This document shows positions 1 through 8,302 of a DNA stretch of 64,000 nucleotides, one piece after another. This stretch comes from Ectobacillus funiculus (GTDB taxonomy: Bacteria; Bacillota; Bacilli; Bacillales; Bacillaceae_G). The stretch lies in the NCBI RefSeq assembly GCF_042429435.1, contig NZ_JBHMAF010000017.1; one strand, given 5' to 3'. The notes under the pieces are model-generated. The model saw only the letters and a program-made list of their open reading frames with translations, was not told the DNA's origin and did not search any database. Positions within the stretch are counted from its first letter, which is position 1, and each line of letters opens with the position of its first letter. Both the position numbers and the translations under genes were made by a program.

Positions 1-861
1 CTTATGATGTGTAAGCGGCACAGGAACATTCATGCCGAAAAAGCTTGCCACCATTGTCGGAAGCGATAAGATGATGGTAATTGATGTTAACAGCTTCATC
101 ACACTGTTCAGGTTATTAGAAGTGACAGAACTGAACGTTGTCATCATCCCATTTAAAATATTGCTGTAAATCTCAGCCATTTCAATGGCCTGTTTGTTTT
201 CAACAAGTACGTCTTCCAGTAAGTCCTGATCATCCTCATACATCTTTAAATACTCGCTTCTGCTTCGCATAAGCTTCTGAATCACGACCTTATTTGATTT
301 TAAAGAGGTCGCAAAATATACTAAACTTTTCTCTAGCCCTAACAGCGTGAAAATCTCTTTGTTTTTCATTGATTTATTCAATTCTTTCTCGAGATCCACC
401 GTCTTACGACTAATTTGTTTTAGATAACGCAAGTAATAAGTAGAAATAATATATAAGAGCTGCAGCGCAAAGCGCGTCTTTTTAAAAGTATAGAAACCTT
501 TAATACGTTGATTTGTAAATCGTTCAAAAATAGGATTTTCCTCTAAACAAATCGTAACAAAGCACTCCGGCATAATAATCATACCGATTGGGATTGTATC
601 ATACGTGGAGTTTCCATCCTCACCATGACGGACAGTTGGAATATCCATGATAATAAGCGTCGTATCATCTTCTTTTTCAATACGGGAACGTTCTTCATCA
701 TCAAGCGGATCTCGAATAAAATCAAGCTCTACATTCAATGTTTCAATTAAATATTGAATTTCCTCTTCCGTTGGATGAAGGACGTTAATCCAGCAGCCCT
801 TTTGAATAGAATCAATTTCTTGTAATTTGCCATTTTCCTCTGACAAGTAAATGTTTAGCAT
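1..861 (-). CDS. corA: CorA-family magnesium transporter, C-terminus cut by window edge
   Basis: The frame is open from the left edge to ATG at 861, which has a GGGGTGAG ribosome binding site. It gives 287 residues of a CorA-type Mg2+/divalent metal channel. The N-terminal two thirds is the soluble, charged, helical funnel domain. The visible part ends in the first pore helix with the family signature GMN at residues 276-278 (FFGMN), which forms the selectivity filter. The second membrane helix lies outside the window. A sigma-A-like promoter TTGAAA-17-TTAATA sits just upstream at 912-940. The family call is secure from GMN plus length; the exact transported metal is not. Confidence 0.88.
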   Translation of the reverse strand, partial: MLNIYLSEENGKLQEIDSIQKGCWINVLHPTEEEIQYLIETLNVELDFIRDPLDDEERSRIEKEDDTTLIIMDIPTVRHGEDGNSTYDTIPIGMIIMPECFVTICLEENPIFERFTNQRIKGFYTFKKTRFALQLLYIISTYYLRYLKQISRKTVDLEKELNKSMKNKEIFTLLGLEKSLVYFATSLKSNKVVIQKLMRSRSEYLKMYEDDQDLLEDVLVENKQAIEMAEIYSNILNGMMTTFSSVTSNNLNSVMKLLTSITIILSLPTMVASFFGMNVPVPLTHHK

Positions 862-911
862 TCTGCTCACCCCAGTTCTCCTGCATATAAGAAGCGACCT
901 AGCTGTTATCA

Positions 912-940
912 TATTAAGACCGTTTCTAGCACCATTTCAA
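912..940 (-). promoter_or_regulatory. Candidate sigma-A promoter for the CorA gene
   Basis: On the minus strand TTGAAA (940-935), a 17-base spacer and TTAATA (917-912) lie about 50 bases before the start codon. Good match by eye only. Confidence 0.45.
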
Positions 941-1100
941 GCATATGCAACAAACAAACAGATTTCAATAGAAAAATATAAGATACACGTGAAAAATGAA
1001 TAGTTTTTATTATTTCAGCTAAGAAACCCATCCTTAATGTTGCGAAGAGCATAGCTCAGGAATAGGTCGGAGCGTTCAAGCCTTTATCTTGTACAAGTTA

Positions 1101-1253
1101 GGAAAAGCGGACAAGGCCCGCCTTTTATGGCAGCGTAGGGGTGGGCCGGGGCAAAAGGCGCTTTTTGCCTTTTGTGGAGGTTCAGCCTGGAGTCTGCCAT
1201 TTTGAGCCTTGGGAGCTAGACATCACCCCGAAAAGTTATACTTTCTTATCTTG
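1101..1253 (+). repeat. Family A structured repeat, copy A1
   Basis: Runs from GGAAAAGCGGACAAGG to GTTATACTTTCTTATC. It is closely similar to 20690-20846 (reverse orientation) and 24354-24512. Internal inverted repeats include GGCCCGCC with GGGTGGGCC and AAAAGGC with GCCTTTT. It is followed without a gap by a family B copy, making an A-B composite. The 85-codon open frame starting at 1141 lies inside the repeat and is not treated as a gene. Confidence 0.85.
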
Positions 1254-1358
1254 TAAAGAAAACTTGCTGATTGGCGAGCCCTACTTATCCTGTATTCCTA
1301 AAATTTCCTACCACGCAGCATTCGTTTCACGTTGGAAATTAATACTTTCTTACAGTGG
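1254..1358 (+). repeat. Family B palindromic repeat, copy B1 (internally deleted)
   Basis: Starts TAAAGAAAACTTGC and ends TACTTTCTTACAGTG. It lacks the roughly 30-base segment containing GAAGACAGAGGCGTAG found in full-length copies. It abuts the 3' end of the flippase gene at 1387. Confidence 0.85.
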
Positions 1359-1386
1359 AACAAAGCAAATTATGCAACCTTCTTCC

Positions 1387-2769
1387 TCACCTCGATAAAT
1401 CTCCAACATGTTTTTGCAGCATCCACAGGTTGAATAATACCGAAAACGTATACCCAACATATGTAGAGATAATTGGTCCGACAAAATCAAATTGGGGGAC
1501 GAACAGAACATTCAGTACCACTTTTAAAAACAAACCTATCAGCAGTCCAATTACTGTTTTTCGTTGCTGATTAATCCCCTGAAGCATCGCTGCCGAAACA
1601 GAAAATAAGGAAAATAGAATACATGCCGCTGCATAGTAACGCAGCATTTCACTACCTAACACCGGATCATTGTCTACTCCAAACAAAATTGTATAAACAG
1701 GCTCCGCAAGTAAAATAAGGCCGATTGCCGCAGGCAGTGTTACAATTACTACAAACATATTCGTGCGAGTAAAATGCTTGTAAAGCTGCTGTTGATTTCC
1801 GGCAGTAAACGCCTTCGTCATCTCAGGGATAAGCGACATACTAAATGCGGTTGCAAGAGACACCGGAATCAGCACAACCATTTGCACAAGACCAATGATA
1901 GCATTCACTTTCTCTGCCTCGACTTGTGCATAACCAATATGCATAAGCAGCTGATTTACCGTAAATGTATCTACTGTCTGATACATCGGAATAGCAAGAC
2001 CAACGATAACAAATGGAATAGAAGATGTAAACAGCTCCTTATATAGAGAACGAAATGATTTCGTTGTTGTCGCTATACTATTCCTTTCTCTTTGTTTCAA
2101 ATAGCGTCTTCGCTTCAGGTAAAAAGCCAGTAAAACAGAAAGCCCTGCAGTTGCCCCGATAAACGCACCGAACGTAGCAGCACCTACTGCCATACCAATG
2201 TCTCCATTGTACAGCTTTAACATTGCATAGCTGCCAATTAAAATTGTTAACACACGGAAGATTTGCTCCACAACGACGCTGGCCGCCGAAGGCCCCATCG
2301 ACTGGAAACCTTGAAAAAAGCCGCGCAGCAAGCTCATTACCGGAACGATAAGTAAAGCAAAACTTACAACCTGAATATTATATGTAACAGCTTGTACGCT
2401 GTTCCCTGTCTGATCCTTTGCATCAATGACAAGGCCGGCAAGCACCGGAGCTAATACATATAAAAGTAAAAATGAAACGACTCCCATCCCTATCATCACT
2501 GTAATACCGCTCCGTAATACTCGCTTCACTGTATGGTAATCATTTAATTGATCATACTTTGACACCATTTTAGAAACCGCAAGCGGCAAGCCCATTGTCG
2601 CAATGCTGAGCATAATCGTGTAGGGACGATATGCATATGTATAAAGCACATAGCCACTCGTACCAACCATAGCTGTAAACGGAATTACATATACAAAGCC
2701 AAGCATTTTAGAAATGAGTGTGCCAATTGTTAAAAATAACGTTCCCCGTAAAAAAGGTGATCCCTTCAT
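1387..2769 (-). CDS. MurJ/YtgP-type oligosaccharide flippase (MATE/MVF fold)
   Basis: A 460-residue polytopic membrane protein with about 14 hydrophobic segments, of the polysaccharide biosynthesis/SpoVB/MurJ superfamily that flips lipid-linked cell wall or coat precursors. The opening residues (KGSPFLRGTLFLTIGTL, then FVYVIPF) follow the YtgP/SpoVB pattern, including the helix-1 motif SKMLGF. The frame extends 24 codons further upstream, but ATG at 2769 has a TTGGAGGA ribosome binding site and matches the family start. It lies 81 bases after the dedA stop codon, beyond a terminator. Which substrate it moves, and whether it is the main MurJ or a sporulation paralogue, cannot be decided. Confidence 0.8.
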   Translation of the reverse strand: MKGSPFLRGTLFLTIGTLISKMLGFVYVIPFTAMVGTSGYVLYTYAYRPYTIMLSIATMGLPLAVSKMVSKYDQLNDYHTVKRVLRSGITVMIGMGVVSFLLLYVLAPVLAGLVIDAKDQTGNSVQAVTYNIQVVSFALLIVPVMSLLRGFFQGFQSMGPSAASVVVEQIFRVLTILIGSYAMLKLYNGDIGMAVGAATFGAFIGATAGLSVLLAFYLKRRRYLKQRERNSIATTTKSFRSLYKELFTSSIPFVIVGLAIPMYQTVDTFTVNQLLMHIGYAQVEAEKVNAIIGLVQMVVLIPVSLATAFSMSLIPEMTKAFTAGNQQQLYKHFTRTNMFVVIVTLPAAIGLILLAEPVYTILFGVDNDPVLGSEMLRYYAAACILFSLFSVSAAMLQGINQQRKTVIGLLIGLFLKVVLNVLFVPQFDFVGPIISTYVGYTFSVLFNLWMLQKHVGDLSR

Positions 2770-2829
2770 ATTGTCCTCCAACGGCTTTTTATACAAAGCT
2801 ATGGACAACCGTTTGATTTTAGAACAAGC

Positions 2830-2849
2830 AAAAAGCCGCACAAGGCGGC
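2830..2849 (-). terminator. Intrinsic terminator after dedA-type gene
   Basis: On the minus strand GCCGC-cttgt-GCGGC is followed by TTTTT. It starts directly at the stop codon of the DedA gene and separates it from the flippase gene. Confidence 0.75.
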
Positions 2850-3449
2850 CTAAATAGCTTTTTTCTTTTTAAATAAAGAATAGAAGATATACAGCGCAAT
2901 AAATAAAAGGGCACCTACGATAAAGTATGGCATATAAGGCGCTGCATACTCTTTAATAAACTTCCATTTATCACCAAGCTGTTTTCCTAAATAGATAAAG
3001 AAAATAGACCATGGAATAATAGCAAGCACTGTATAGAGCGTGAATCTGCCAAGCGGCATTTTCGCAAGACCCGCAGGAATCGAAATAGCATGGCGTACAA
3101 CGGGAATAAAACGGGCTGAAAAAATAACACCAACGCCATAACGCTGAAACCATTCCTCTGACTTATCCAGGTGACTCTTCTTAATTAATAAGTATTTTCC
3201 ATACTTCTCAACAATCGGACGCCCTCCATAATAGCCAAGCCAATACAAGAAAATTTGTGCCAATGTTCCGCCAATTGTCCCGGCAATAACAGCGCCAATA
3301 AAGCTGATCTCATTTTTGGCTACTAAAAAACCTGCATAAGATAACATAATTTCACTGGGAATAACCTCAACCATAAGGCCAAGCGCCACACCAAAATAAC
3401 CCAAATCCATAAAAAAGTTTAACAATGTCTCGACAATATTTGAAAACAT
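2850..3449 (-). CDS. DedA/SNARE-associated family membrane protein
   Basis: A 199-residue integral membrane protein of the DedA (VTT domain) family, implicated in recycling lipid carriers such as undecaprenyl phosphate or in phospholipid flipping and membrane homeostasis. Visible hallmarks are the re-entrant segment with GGTLAQ and the conserved arginine-rich loop RFIPVVRH near residue 110, followed by AGLAKM. The open frame has 15 extra upstream codons, but the ATG at 3449 has GAGGAG at correct spacing. It lies upstream of a flippase gene, which fits a shared envelope role, although a terminator separates them. Confidence 0.88.
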   Translation of the reverse strand: MFSNIVETLLNFFMDLGYFGVALGLMVEVIPSEIMLSYAGFLVAKNEISFIGAVIAGTIGGTLAQIFLYWLGYYGGRPIVEKYGKYLLIKKSHLDKSEEWFQRYGVGVIFSARFIPVVRHAISIPAGLAKMPLGRFTLYTVLAIIPWSIFFIYLGKQLGDKWKFIKEYAAPYMPYFIVGALLFIALYIFYSLFKKKKAI

Positions 3450-3756
3450 AAAATTCTCCTCAATTTTGCATTCTACCCTATATCCCTCTCCCATTATTCC
3501 ATGAAATGCTCATCTTGCCAAGTCCTTCTTAGTTTCTTCAATATTTCCATTTCAGTACATGAAATTTATTTTGTTCTCTTAGATAAACCCCTTCTTCAGC
3601 CCCTGCCATGGTACATCCAAGTACTATGTGAGCAGCTTTTAGTACGACATAAATCGACAACCTTCTACATATCCTCTCCCTACACAACATCTTCTACTTT
3701 ATTATATAATATCATTATATTTTCATAATCATTAGAAATTAACTCTTGTTTTTCAG
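3450..3756. other. Intergenic stretch, nothing recognised
   Basis: AT-rich DNA between the DedA start and repeat B2. No gene with a ribosome binding site and no stable hairpin was seen on either strand. Confidence 0.5.
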
Positions 3757-3866
3757 TACAGAAAACTCGCCGATTGGCGAGCCCTGCCCTTATACTGTAT
3801 TCCTAAAATTTCTCGCTACGTCGAGTTGGCGTCTAGCTAGAAATTTATACTTTCTTACAGTATAAA
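3757..3866 (+). repeat. Family B repeat, copy B2 (internally deleted)
   Basis: GAAAACTCGCCGATTGGCGAG at the left, TTTCTTACAGTATAAA at the right; the central GAAGACAGAGGCGTAG block is missing. The stem arms ATACTGTA and TACAGTAT pair perfectly. It lies just beyond the cotH-like gene terminator. Confidence 0.85.
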
Positions 3867-3889
3867 AAACGCAGATTTCATATCTGCGC
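3864..3889 (-). terminator. Terminator of the CotH-like gene
   Basis: Minus-strand GCGCAGAT-atgaa-ATCTGCG followed by TTTTTT, starting right after the stop codon of the CotH-like gene. Confidence 0.75.
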
Positions 3890-4966
3890 TTAATCCAGCT
3901 CTGTAAGACGTTCTCTAAGAAAACGATTGCGATTTTCAATGTATTGTAAAATAACTCCCTGCTCTTGATCAAAAGTATCTATCCGATCTTTCATATACGG
4001 ATCCTTTTGTACATAAGGACGAAGGAGTGCATGAAGTTGCTCCACCTTAGGTTTCATATATGCAGCCGTAAACTGTTCATCTAAAACTCTCCTCATCAAG
4101 GCTGCATATTGCTTTCGAAAAGCTGGTACATCGAGCAAACGAGCACTTAAGGTGTTATATCCTTGAATACGGATGTAGTCATGTTCCAACACACGACCTT
4201 GTATATCACGTCCCCAGGTGGCATCATAATCCCATGGAATGATATAAAATAAGCCTGTCTCGCTATTTCTATAAAGTGCATAATTGTGTACAAAGCCATC
4301 AAAGTTTTGTGTACAAACAATTCCAACGAGCCATTTTAAATAATTATCAACATCTACATACTTCACAATCTCTTTCTCATAATCGGCTCGAGAGATTGTA
4401 TTTACTTTATACATAAAATCTATAAGGTAGCCCTCACTTTGAGCATCTCCACATTTTAATTCGAATCCAGCAGATAATGACTCCTTCACATCTTGATCCA
4501 AGTCACTAAGTAACGAAAAATTCGCATCGTCATCTACCGCATAATGAATGCAGCCTTTTGGCAAATGACGATGCCGTAAAAACTGCTCATCTACTGATTC
4601 AAGCTGCAAATATACACCATGAAACTTCCCATTTATTGTTAATAAAACATGTTGAGATTTTGGAGCTAGTGTTCCAATATCTTGAAAAAAGTCAAGCGAC
4701 AGCTTATTACGAATAAGCGAGACATCCTTGAATTCGGAATTTACATGGATTTCATTTACTCCATAAAACGTTCTCGGTTTATAGAATACAATATGGTAGG
4801 ACCTTTTTTCAAACTCACGGATATGAGATCCACGATAAACAATCTCAATATTGTACTTCTTCTTCTCATGTGTAAGCTTTCCCGGAACAGGTTCATCACT
4901 CCACACGTCTCTCCGAAGCTCAACTAAATGCATAGGATGGATGAATAAATCATAAGAAGGCAGCAT
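3890..4966 (-). CDS. cotH: CotH-type spore coat protein kinase
   Basis: A 358-residue protein matching the CotH kinase family, secretory-kinase-like enzymes that phosphorylate serines of basic, Ser-rich coat proteins (CotB and CotG in B. subtilis) and are needed for outer coat assembly. The core pattern is present: NFDGFVHNYALYR near residues 222-234 and the metal-binding IPWDYDATWGRD near 241-252, with the N-terminal fold carrying NKLSLDFFQD and GVYLQLE. There is no signal peptide, as expected for a mother-cell protein. ATG at 4966 follows GGGGAGGAAGAGG. The gene is divergent from a Ser-Asn-Lys/Arg repeat protein (5178-5684), repeating the cotH/cotG head-to-head arrangement of B. subtilis, so that protein is its likely substrate. 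Confidence 0.87.
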   Translation of the reverse strand: MLPSYDLFIHPMHLVELRRDVWSDEPVPGKLTHEKKKYNIEIVYRGSHIREFEKRSYHIVFYKPRTFYGVNEIHVNSEFKDVSLIRNKLSLDFFQDIGTLAPKSQHVLLTINGKFHGVYLQLESVDEQFLRHRHLPKGCIHYAVDDDANFSLLSDLDQDVKESLSAGFELKCGDAQSEGYLIDFMYKVNTISRADYEKEIVKYVDVDNYLKWLVGIVCTQNFDGFVHNYALYRNSETGLFYIIPWDYDATWGRDIQGRVLEHDYIRIQGYNTLSARLLDVPAFRKQYAALMRRVLDEQFTAAYMKPKVEQLHALLRPYVQKDPYMKDRIDTFDQEQGVILQYIENRNRFLRERLTELD

Positions 4967-5077
4967 CCCTCTTCCTCCCCTTTTAGTAACATCTATCCCC
5001 AGTGTATGTACTCTGTCACCTCGTTGACACTACACCCATTCTTAATAGGTATAAAACTATTTTCAAAGAATACTGAA

Positions 5078-5105
5078 ACAACTTGTCATGGTTGTACATA
5101 TCTTA
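5078..5105 (+). promoter_or_regulatory. Candidate sigma-K (late mother-cell) promoter
   Basis: AC at 5078-5079, a 17-base spacer and CATATCTTA at 5097-5105 match the sigma-K pattern AC-N16/17-CATAnnnTA. It is about 70 bases before the Ser-rich repeat gene. A weaker CATACACTG on the minus strand may serve cotH. This fits coat-gene timing but is a pattern match only. Confidence 0.4.
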
Positions 5106-5177
5106 ATATTGAAAGTTGCAAATCAATATATTTGATGAGCAGCACTTATAACAAAACTCATCCATGGGGGATTTTAG

Positions 5178-5684
5178 ATGAAAAATTATAACAAACAAGA
5201 CATCCAACTTGCAGTTCAACAAGTACAAGCTGCGGGTATGGGAGAATTTTTAAGCCAAGATCCAGGTTCGTCCAATAGCTCTAACAGATCAAACAAAAAC
5301 TCGAACAAATCGAACCAATCGAACAAATCGAACCAATCAAACAAATCAAACAAATCGAACAGATCAAACAGATCGAACAAATCGAACAGATCGAACAGAT
5401 CGAACAAATCGCACAGATCGAACAGATCGAACAGAAGCAAATGTTCCCATAAATATAATCGTTCCTACGACTATCACTGCAAATGCTATAAAAAGTACAA
5501 ATATTCCTATAAAGATGCTTACTCTCATTACAACCCTTATTACAAAGGAAATGGCACTCACTGGTACAACCCGCAGTATCAAGAGAAAGAGAAAGAGAAA
5601 AAGAACTGCGATTGCTGTGATTGCTGCTGCAAAAAATCCGAAAATACCGAAAATACCAACAAAAAAGACTACTTCTCATGGTAA
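5178..5684 (+). CDS. Ser-Asn-Lys/Arg repeat protein, likely CotG-like coat protein and CotH substrate
   Basis: A 168-residue, highly basic low-complexity protein. After about 30 ordinary residues it has some 18 tandem SNK/SNR/SNQ tripeptides (about residues 32-88), then a Lys/Tyr/His-rich region (YSYKDAYSHYNPYYKG), then a cysteine cluster NCDCCDCCCKK and a charged tail ending DYFSW. No known domain. ATG at 5178 follows GGGGGA, with a sigma-K-like promoter upstream. Regularly spaced serines among Lys/Arg, and head-to-head placement with a CotH kinase, match the logic of CotG rather than its sequence. Function is inferred from composition and context. The Cys and Tyr clusters suggest cross-linking in the coat. 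Confidence 0.75.
   Translation: MKNYNKQDIQLAVQQVQAAGMGEFLSQDPGSSNSSNRSNKNSNKSNQSNKSNQSNKSNKSNRSNRSNKSNRSNRSNKSHRSNRSNRSKCSHKYNRSYDYHCKCYKKYKYSYKDAYSHYNPYYKGNGTHWYNPQYQEKEKEKKNCDCCDCCCKKSENTENTNKKDYFSW
5276..5441 (+). repeat. 9-bp coding minisatellite
   Basis: Tandem 9-base units of the form TCGAACAAA / TCGAACAGA / TCGAACCAA / TCAAACAAA encode Ser-Asn-(Lys/Arg/Gln). The unit equals three codons, so gains and losses keep the frame. The minus-strand open frames here (Leu-Phe-Asp repeats) are shadows. Confidence 0.9.
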
Positions 5685-5725
5685 TACAAAAAAGCTGTCA
5701 GAGTTCCTGACAGCTTTTTGTATTA
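5683..5725. terminator. Bidirectional terminator between convergent genes
   Basis: AATACAAAAAAGCTGTCAG-agttc-CTGACAGCTTTTTGTATT is a near-perfect palindrome with A and T tracts on its flanks. It serves the Ser-rich gene (+) and the DUF2628 gene (-), whose stop codon lies at its right end. Confidence 0.85.
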
Positions 5726-6661
5726 CAATGCATTTTTTTCGCTCCCTTTATCTAAATCATCATCTAACTCAAATGGATTCTGCACGCTGTATACTGAGTC
5801 CATTAATTCATAGAAAGCAGCTTCCTCTTGCACAACACCATTTATTTCAAGAGAATATGGTTCAATTTCCCCTAGCTGATAGTCGACAAGAAACTGAATT
5901 ACAATCTTTGTCCGCTCAGTACCCGCTTTAAAACCATGAAATTCAACGAGCTCTAGTCCATCAGGCGCACGGTAATACTGCCATGATGGCTGATGAAAAT
6001 ATTGCTCAAATGACTCACCGATAGAATACAAAGGATAATTGTATAGAGAGCCGTTTCTCACCGTATTCACAATATCAAGGTCTGTCGGAAATAACCTGTG
6101 GCTAATAGAGGATAAGACAACACCTGCTGCAAGCAGCAGAGCGATACCTACTTTACGCGTTCCTCCTGCAGTTTGTAACAAATATGTTTCCGCTGCCTCG
6201 TTCGCAATTCCTTTTGCTTTTAGCTTATAAATACGGCGAATCGCATGTTGATAGTACAGTTGATTAGCAAAAAGACCCAAGCCAATACAAGCAACAAACA
6301 CAAGCAGCAAAGCCGCGGGCATTGTGTTGATAATCGGAAGCCCGTAGTTCCAGCCAATGTAATATGAAACAGCGTTCATAATTACTACCATAAAAAGAAA
6401 CAACAATGCTGTTCTGTACATTCCTCGGTATCCCAGCCACAGAACATTAAAAAAAGCTGCCCAGCCGTTCCAGCTCCATTTTAACTTTCTTGTCTGCTCC
6501 CGTTCCCATTTACGCTTATAAAAAGGATATTGTTTGCCGACAAACAGTCTTAACTCCCGTTCTAACTCCTGCTCTCCCTCGTACAACTGCTGCCGGCATT
6601 GTTCACAGTTCAGTGAAGCACGGTCACACGGTTTTCCGCAATTCATACAAAACACCCTCAT
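5723..6661 (-). CDS. Zinc-ribbon DUF2628 membrane protein
   Basis: A 312-residue protein with an N-terminal zinc ribbon (CMNC at about 5-8, CEQC at about 19-22), an amphipathic region, then hydrophobic segments around residues 70-180 (WNGWAAFFNVLWLGYRGMYR, and TMPAALLLVFVACIGLGLF), followed by a soluble acidic C-terminal part. This is the layout of DUF2628 proteins, whose function is unknown. ATG at 6661 has AAGGAG. It converges on the coat gene through a shared terminator and does not appear to be part of an operon. Confidence 0.72.
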   Translation of the reverse strand: MRVFCMNCGKPCDRASLNCEQCRQQLYEGEQELERELRLFVGKQYPFYKRKWEREQTRKLKWSWNGWAAFFNVLWLGYRGMYRTALLFLFMVVIMNAVSYYIGWNYGLPIINTMPAALLLVFVACIGLGLFANQLYYQHAIRRIYKLKAKGIANEAAETYLLQTAGGTRKVGIALLLAAGVVLSSISHRLFPTDLDIVNTVRNGSLYNYPLYSIGESFEQYFHQPSWQYYRAPDGLELVEFHGFKAGTERTKIVIQFLVDYQLGEIEPYSLEINGVVQEEAAFYELMDSVYSVQNPFELDDDLDKGSEKNAL

Positions 6662-6722
6662 TCAACTCCTTTTTACAGCAGGTGTTTCTAGTATATAAAG
6701 CTAGATTATCTTAATCTGCACG

Positions 6723-7181
6723 TTACTTTGTCAAGCTCCCTTCATGCTTCAATAACCATTCTTTTCTCCAAAGACCTCCCTCATACCCAACAAGCGTACC
6801 ATTTTTCCCAATAATCCTGTGACAGGGTACAATAATTGAAATGGGATTCCTACTGTTTGCACCGCCAATTGCTCGTACAGCCTTCGGGTTTCCAATCTCA
6901 TTTGCCATATCTAAGTACGAAGCAGTTTTTCCATATGGAACCGTTCGCAGGGCCGTCCACACTCGTTTTTGAAAATCAGTTCCATCCAGACATAACGGCA
7001 CTGTAAACGTAGTTCGCTTATTTTGAAAATACTCCTCCAGCTCTTCCACACATTGTGCAACAAGTGGGCTCTTACAAGTCTGCCCTTGCTCGTCCACAAA
7101 CAAAACAGATATAATTCCAAGGTCATTTCCCTTTACTTCTATCCAACCTAACGGGCTTTCGTAATACGCAGTATAATCCAT
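6723..7181 (-). CDS. ogt: Methylated-DNA--protein-cysteine methyltransferase
   Basis: A 152-residue O6-alkylguanine repair protein that removes methyl or alkyl groups from guanine or thymine by irreversible transfer to its own cysteine. The active site PCHR is at residues 119-122 (Cys120), preceded by the DNA-binding helix with the arginine finger (AVRAIGGANSRNP) and followed by GYEGG. It contains the short N-terminal ribonuclease-like domain and no Ada regulatory domain, so it is the Ogt/YcgT-type constitutive form. It stands alone between unrelated genes. Confidence 0.93.
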   Translation of the reverse strand: MDYTAYYESPLGWIEVKGNDLGIISVLFVDEQGQTCKSPLVAQCVEELEEYFQNKRTTFTVPLCLDGTDFQKRVWTALRTVPYGKTASYLDMANEIGNPKAVRAIGGANSRNPISIIVPCHRIIGKNGTLVGYEGGLWRKEWLLKHEGSLTK

Positions 7182-7450
7182 ATTCTCACTCCATTTTCAT
7201 TCATAGTGCTATTTTATTTTTAGGTTTCAGATATCTTCATAAAGTTCCGGAAAACCTTGTTTTTACTTATCTCCTTCTCACTCATCCTATAACTCATTTC
7301 AAGTTTTTTCAAACTTTTTTAACTTCGTGAGCGTTTTATGGTCAAAAGTTATCAGGACAATACAACCAAAGCTAGGCTTCATTGCTCATAAGACAATACA
7401 CCAACGGCTTTGTTTTCTTTACTTCCCTGCCTTCTCCAAGCAGTTGCTTT

Positions 7451-7540
7451 TTAAACACAAGCCCTAGAACAGAACAAAAGAGCAACCCATGTCTTCCAGT
7501 TGCTCAAGCACTTTACAATATTTTCTTTTGTGAGATTCAT
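7451..7540 (-). CDS. Possible 29-residue peptide or decayed leader, weakly supported
   Basis: ATG at 7540 is preceded by a good AAGGAG ribosome binding site and opens 29 codons (starting MNLTKENIVKCLSNWK), ending at 7451. A terminator-like hairpin (7474-7505) lies inside the frame, which argues for a non-coding RNA or a dead remnant. No homologue recognised. The rest of the 7182-7709 gap shows nothing recognisable. Confidence 0.25.
   Translation of the reverse strand: MNLTKENIVKCLSNWKTWVALLFCSRACV
7474..7505 (-). terminator. Terminator-like hairpin in the ogt-HD gap
   Basis: Minus-strand GAGCAAC-tggaagacatgg-GTTGCTC followed by TTTTG. It lies upstream of ogt and could end a short transcript that begins near the AAGGAG/ATG at 7540, or a read-through from the HD gene. 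Confidence 0.5.
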
Positions 7541-7709
7541 GATAAATCTCCTTATTTGAATCATTAGCTTATACAACAGGAACTAACCAATCTACCGTGT
7601 AAGCTTGTCCCTTATTATATGTCAAAGAAGCTTTACCGGTGCTGAGAGGATATCATAAGATTTCTAATACTTGTAGCCGCTGCAAATTTGTTAAAGCGAG
7701 GTTCCACCC

Positions 7710-8264
7710 CTAACGAAACAGCTCGTCTACCTCCTGTTTCAGCAAACTGTACAGCGGAAAGTCAGGTACCCTTTTCCCGAGCACGTCTACTACGCTGCGG
7801 TAATACCATTCTTGCTTTTCCTTGCCGCGATTAAAACGACCCCAAACATCGTCTCCCTTTGCTTCAAATTCGCGGACAGTAGCACGAATGTTATGAAGCT
7901 TATCAGCACACATCACCATGCATGCTTCTAACGAGACGGTATGGAGGTGATCAATTTTATGTTGCTTTCTTTCCTCCCAGCCCTTGCTTTTGTCATACTC
8001 GGAACATTCGCGTACAACGCGAGCAATTTGTTGCCCAAATTTATGTTCAATTTCTTCAAAAGAAAGGTTCGTATCCTCTATGGTATCATGAAGCAAGCCG
8101 GCAGCAACCGTTTCCTCTGAACACCCTGCCTGCAGCAAAAGAAGCGCCACTGTAAACGGATGAGTAATATATGGTGTTCCATTTCCTTTTCTCGTTTGTT
8201 TGCCGTGTGCGACGGTAGCAGCTTCGACAACTAAACTAAACAAATCTAATATATACCTGTTCAT
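7710..8264 (-). CDS. HD-domain hydrolase of the RelA/SpoT hydrolase type
   Basis: A 184-residue stand-alone HD domain. It shows the RelA/SpoT-type pattern: ITHPF at about 33-37, the metal-binding LLHDTIED at about 57-64 (His59-Asp60) and ADKLHNIR around 130. The synthetase and TGS domains of full Rel are absent, so it could act like a small alarmone hydrolase (Mesh1-like) or on another nucleotide. Substrate is not determinable. The open reading frame covers the whole domain. Confidence 0.8.
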   Translation of the reverse strand: MNRYILDLFSLVVEAATVAHGKQTRKGNGTPYITHPFTVALLLLQAGCSEETVAAGLLHDTIEDTNLSFEEIEHKFGQQIARVVRECSEYDKSKGWEERKQHKIDHLHTVSLEACMVMCADKLHNIRATVREFEAKGDDVWGRFNRGKEKQEWYYRSVVDVLGKRVPDFPLYSLLKQEVDELFR

Positions 8265-8302
8265 ACTCCCACTCCCTTATAATAGTAAACGAAAAGCCAA
8301 CA

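Noticed and set aside
1141..1398. 85-codon open frame
   Set aside because: Lies within repeats A1 and B1 and is not preserved as an intact frame in the other copies.
5276..5441. CRISPR-like regular repetition
   Set aside because: Unit of 9 bases without spacers and in frame with a coding sequence; it is a coding minisatellite.
5216..5679. Minus-strand frames rich in Leu-Phe-Asp or Cys-Ser-Ile opposite the Ser-rich gene
   Set aside because: They are reading shadows of the 9-bp repeat, which stays open in several frames because its period is a multiple of three. No ribosome binding site.
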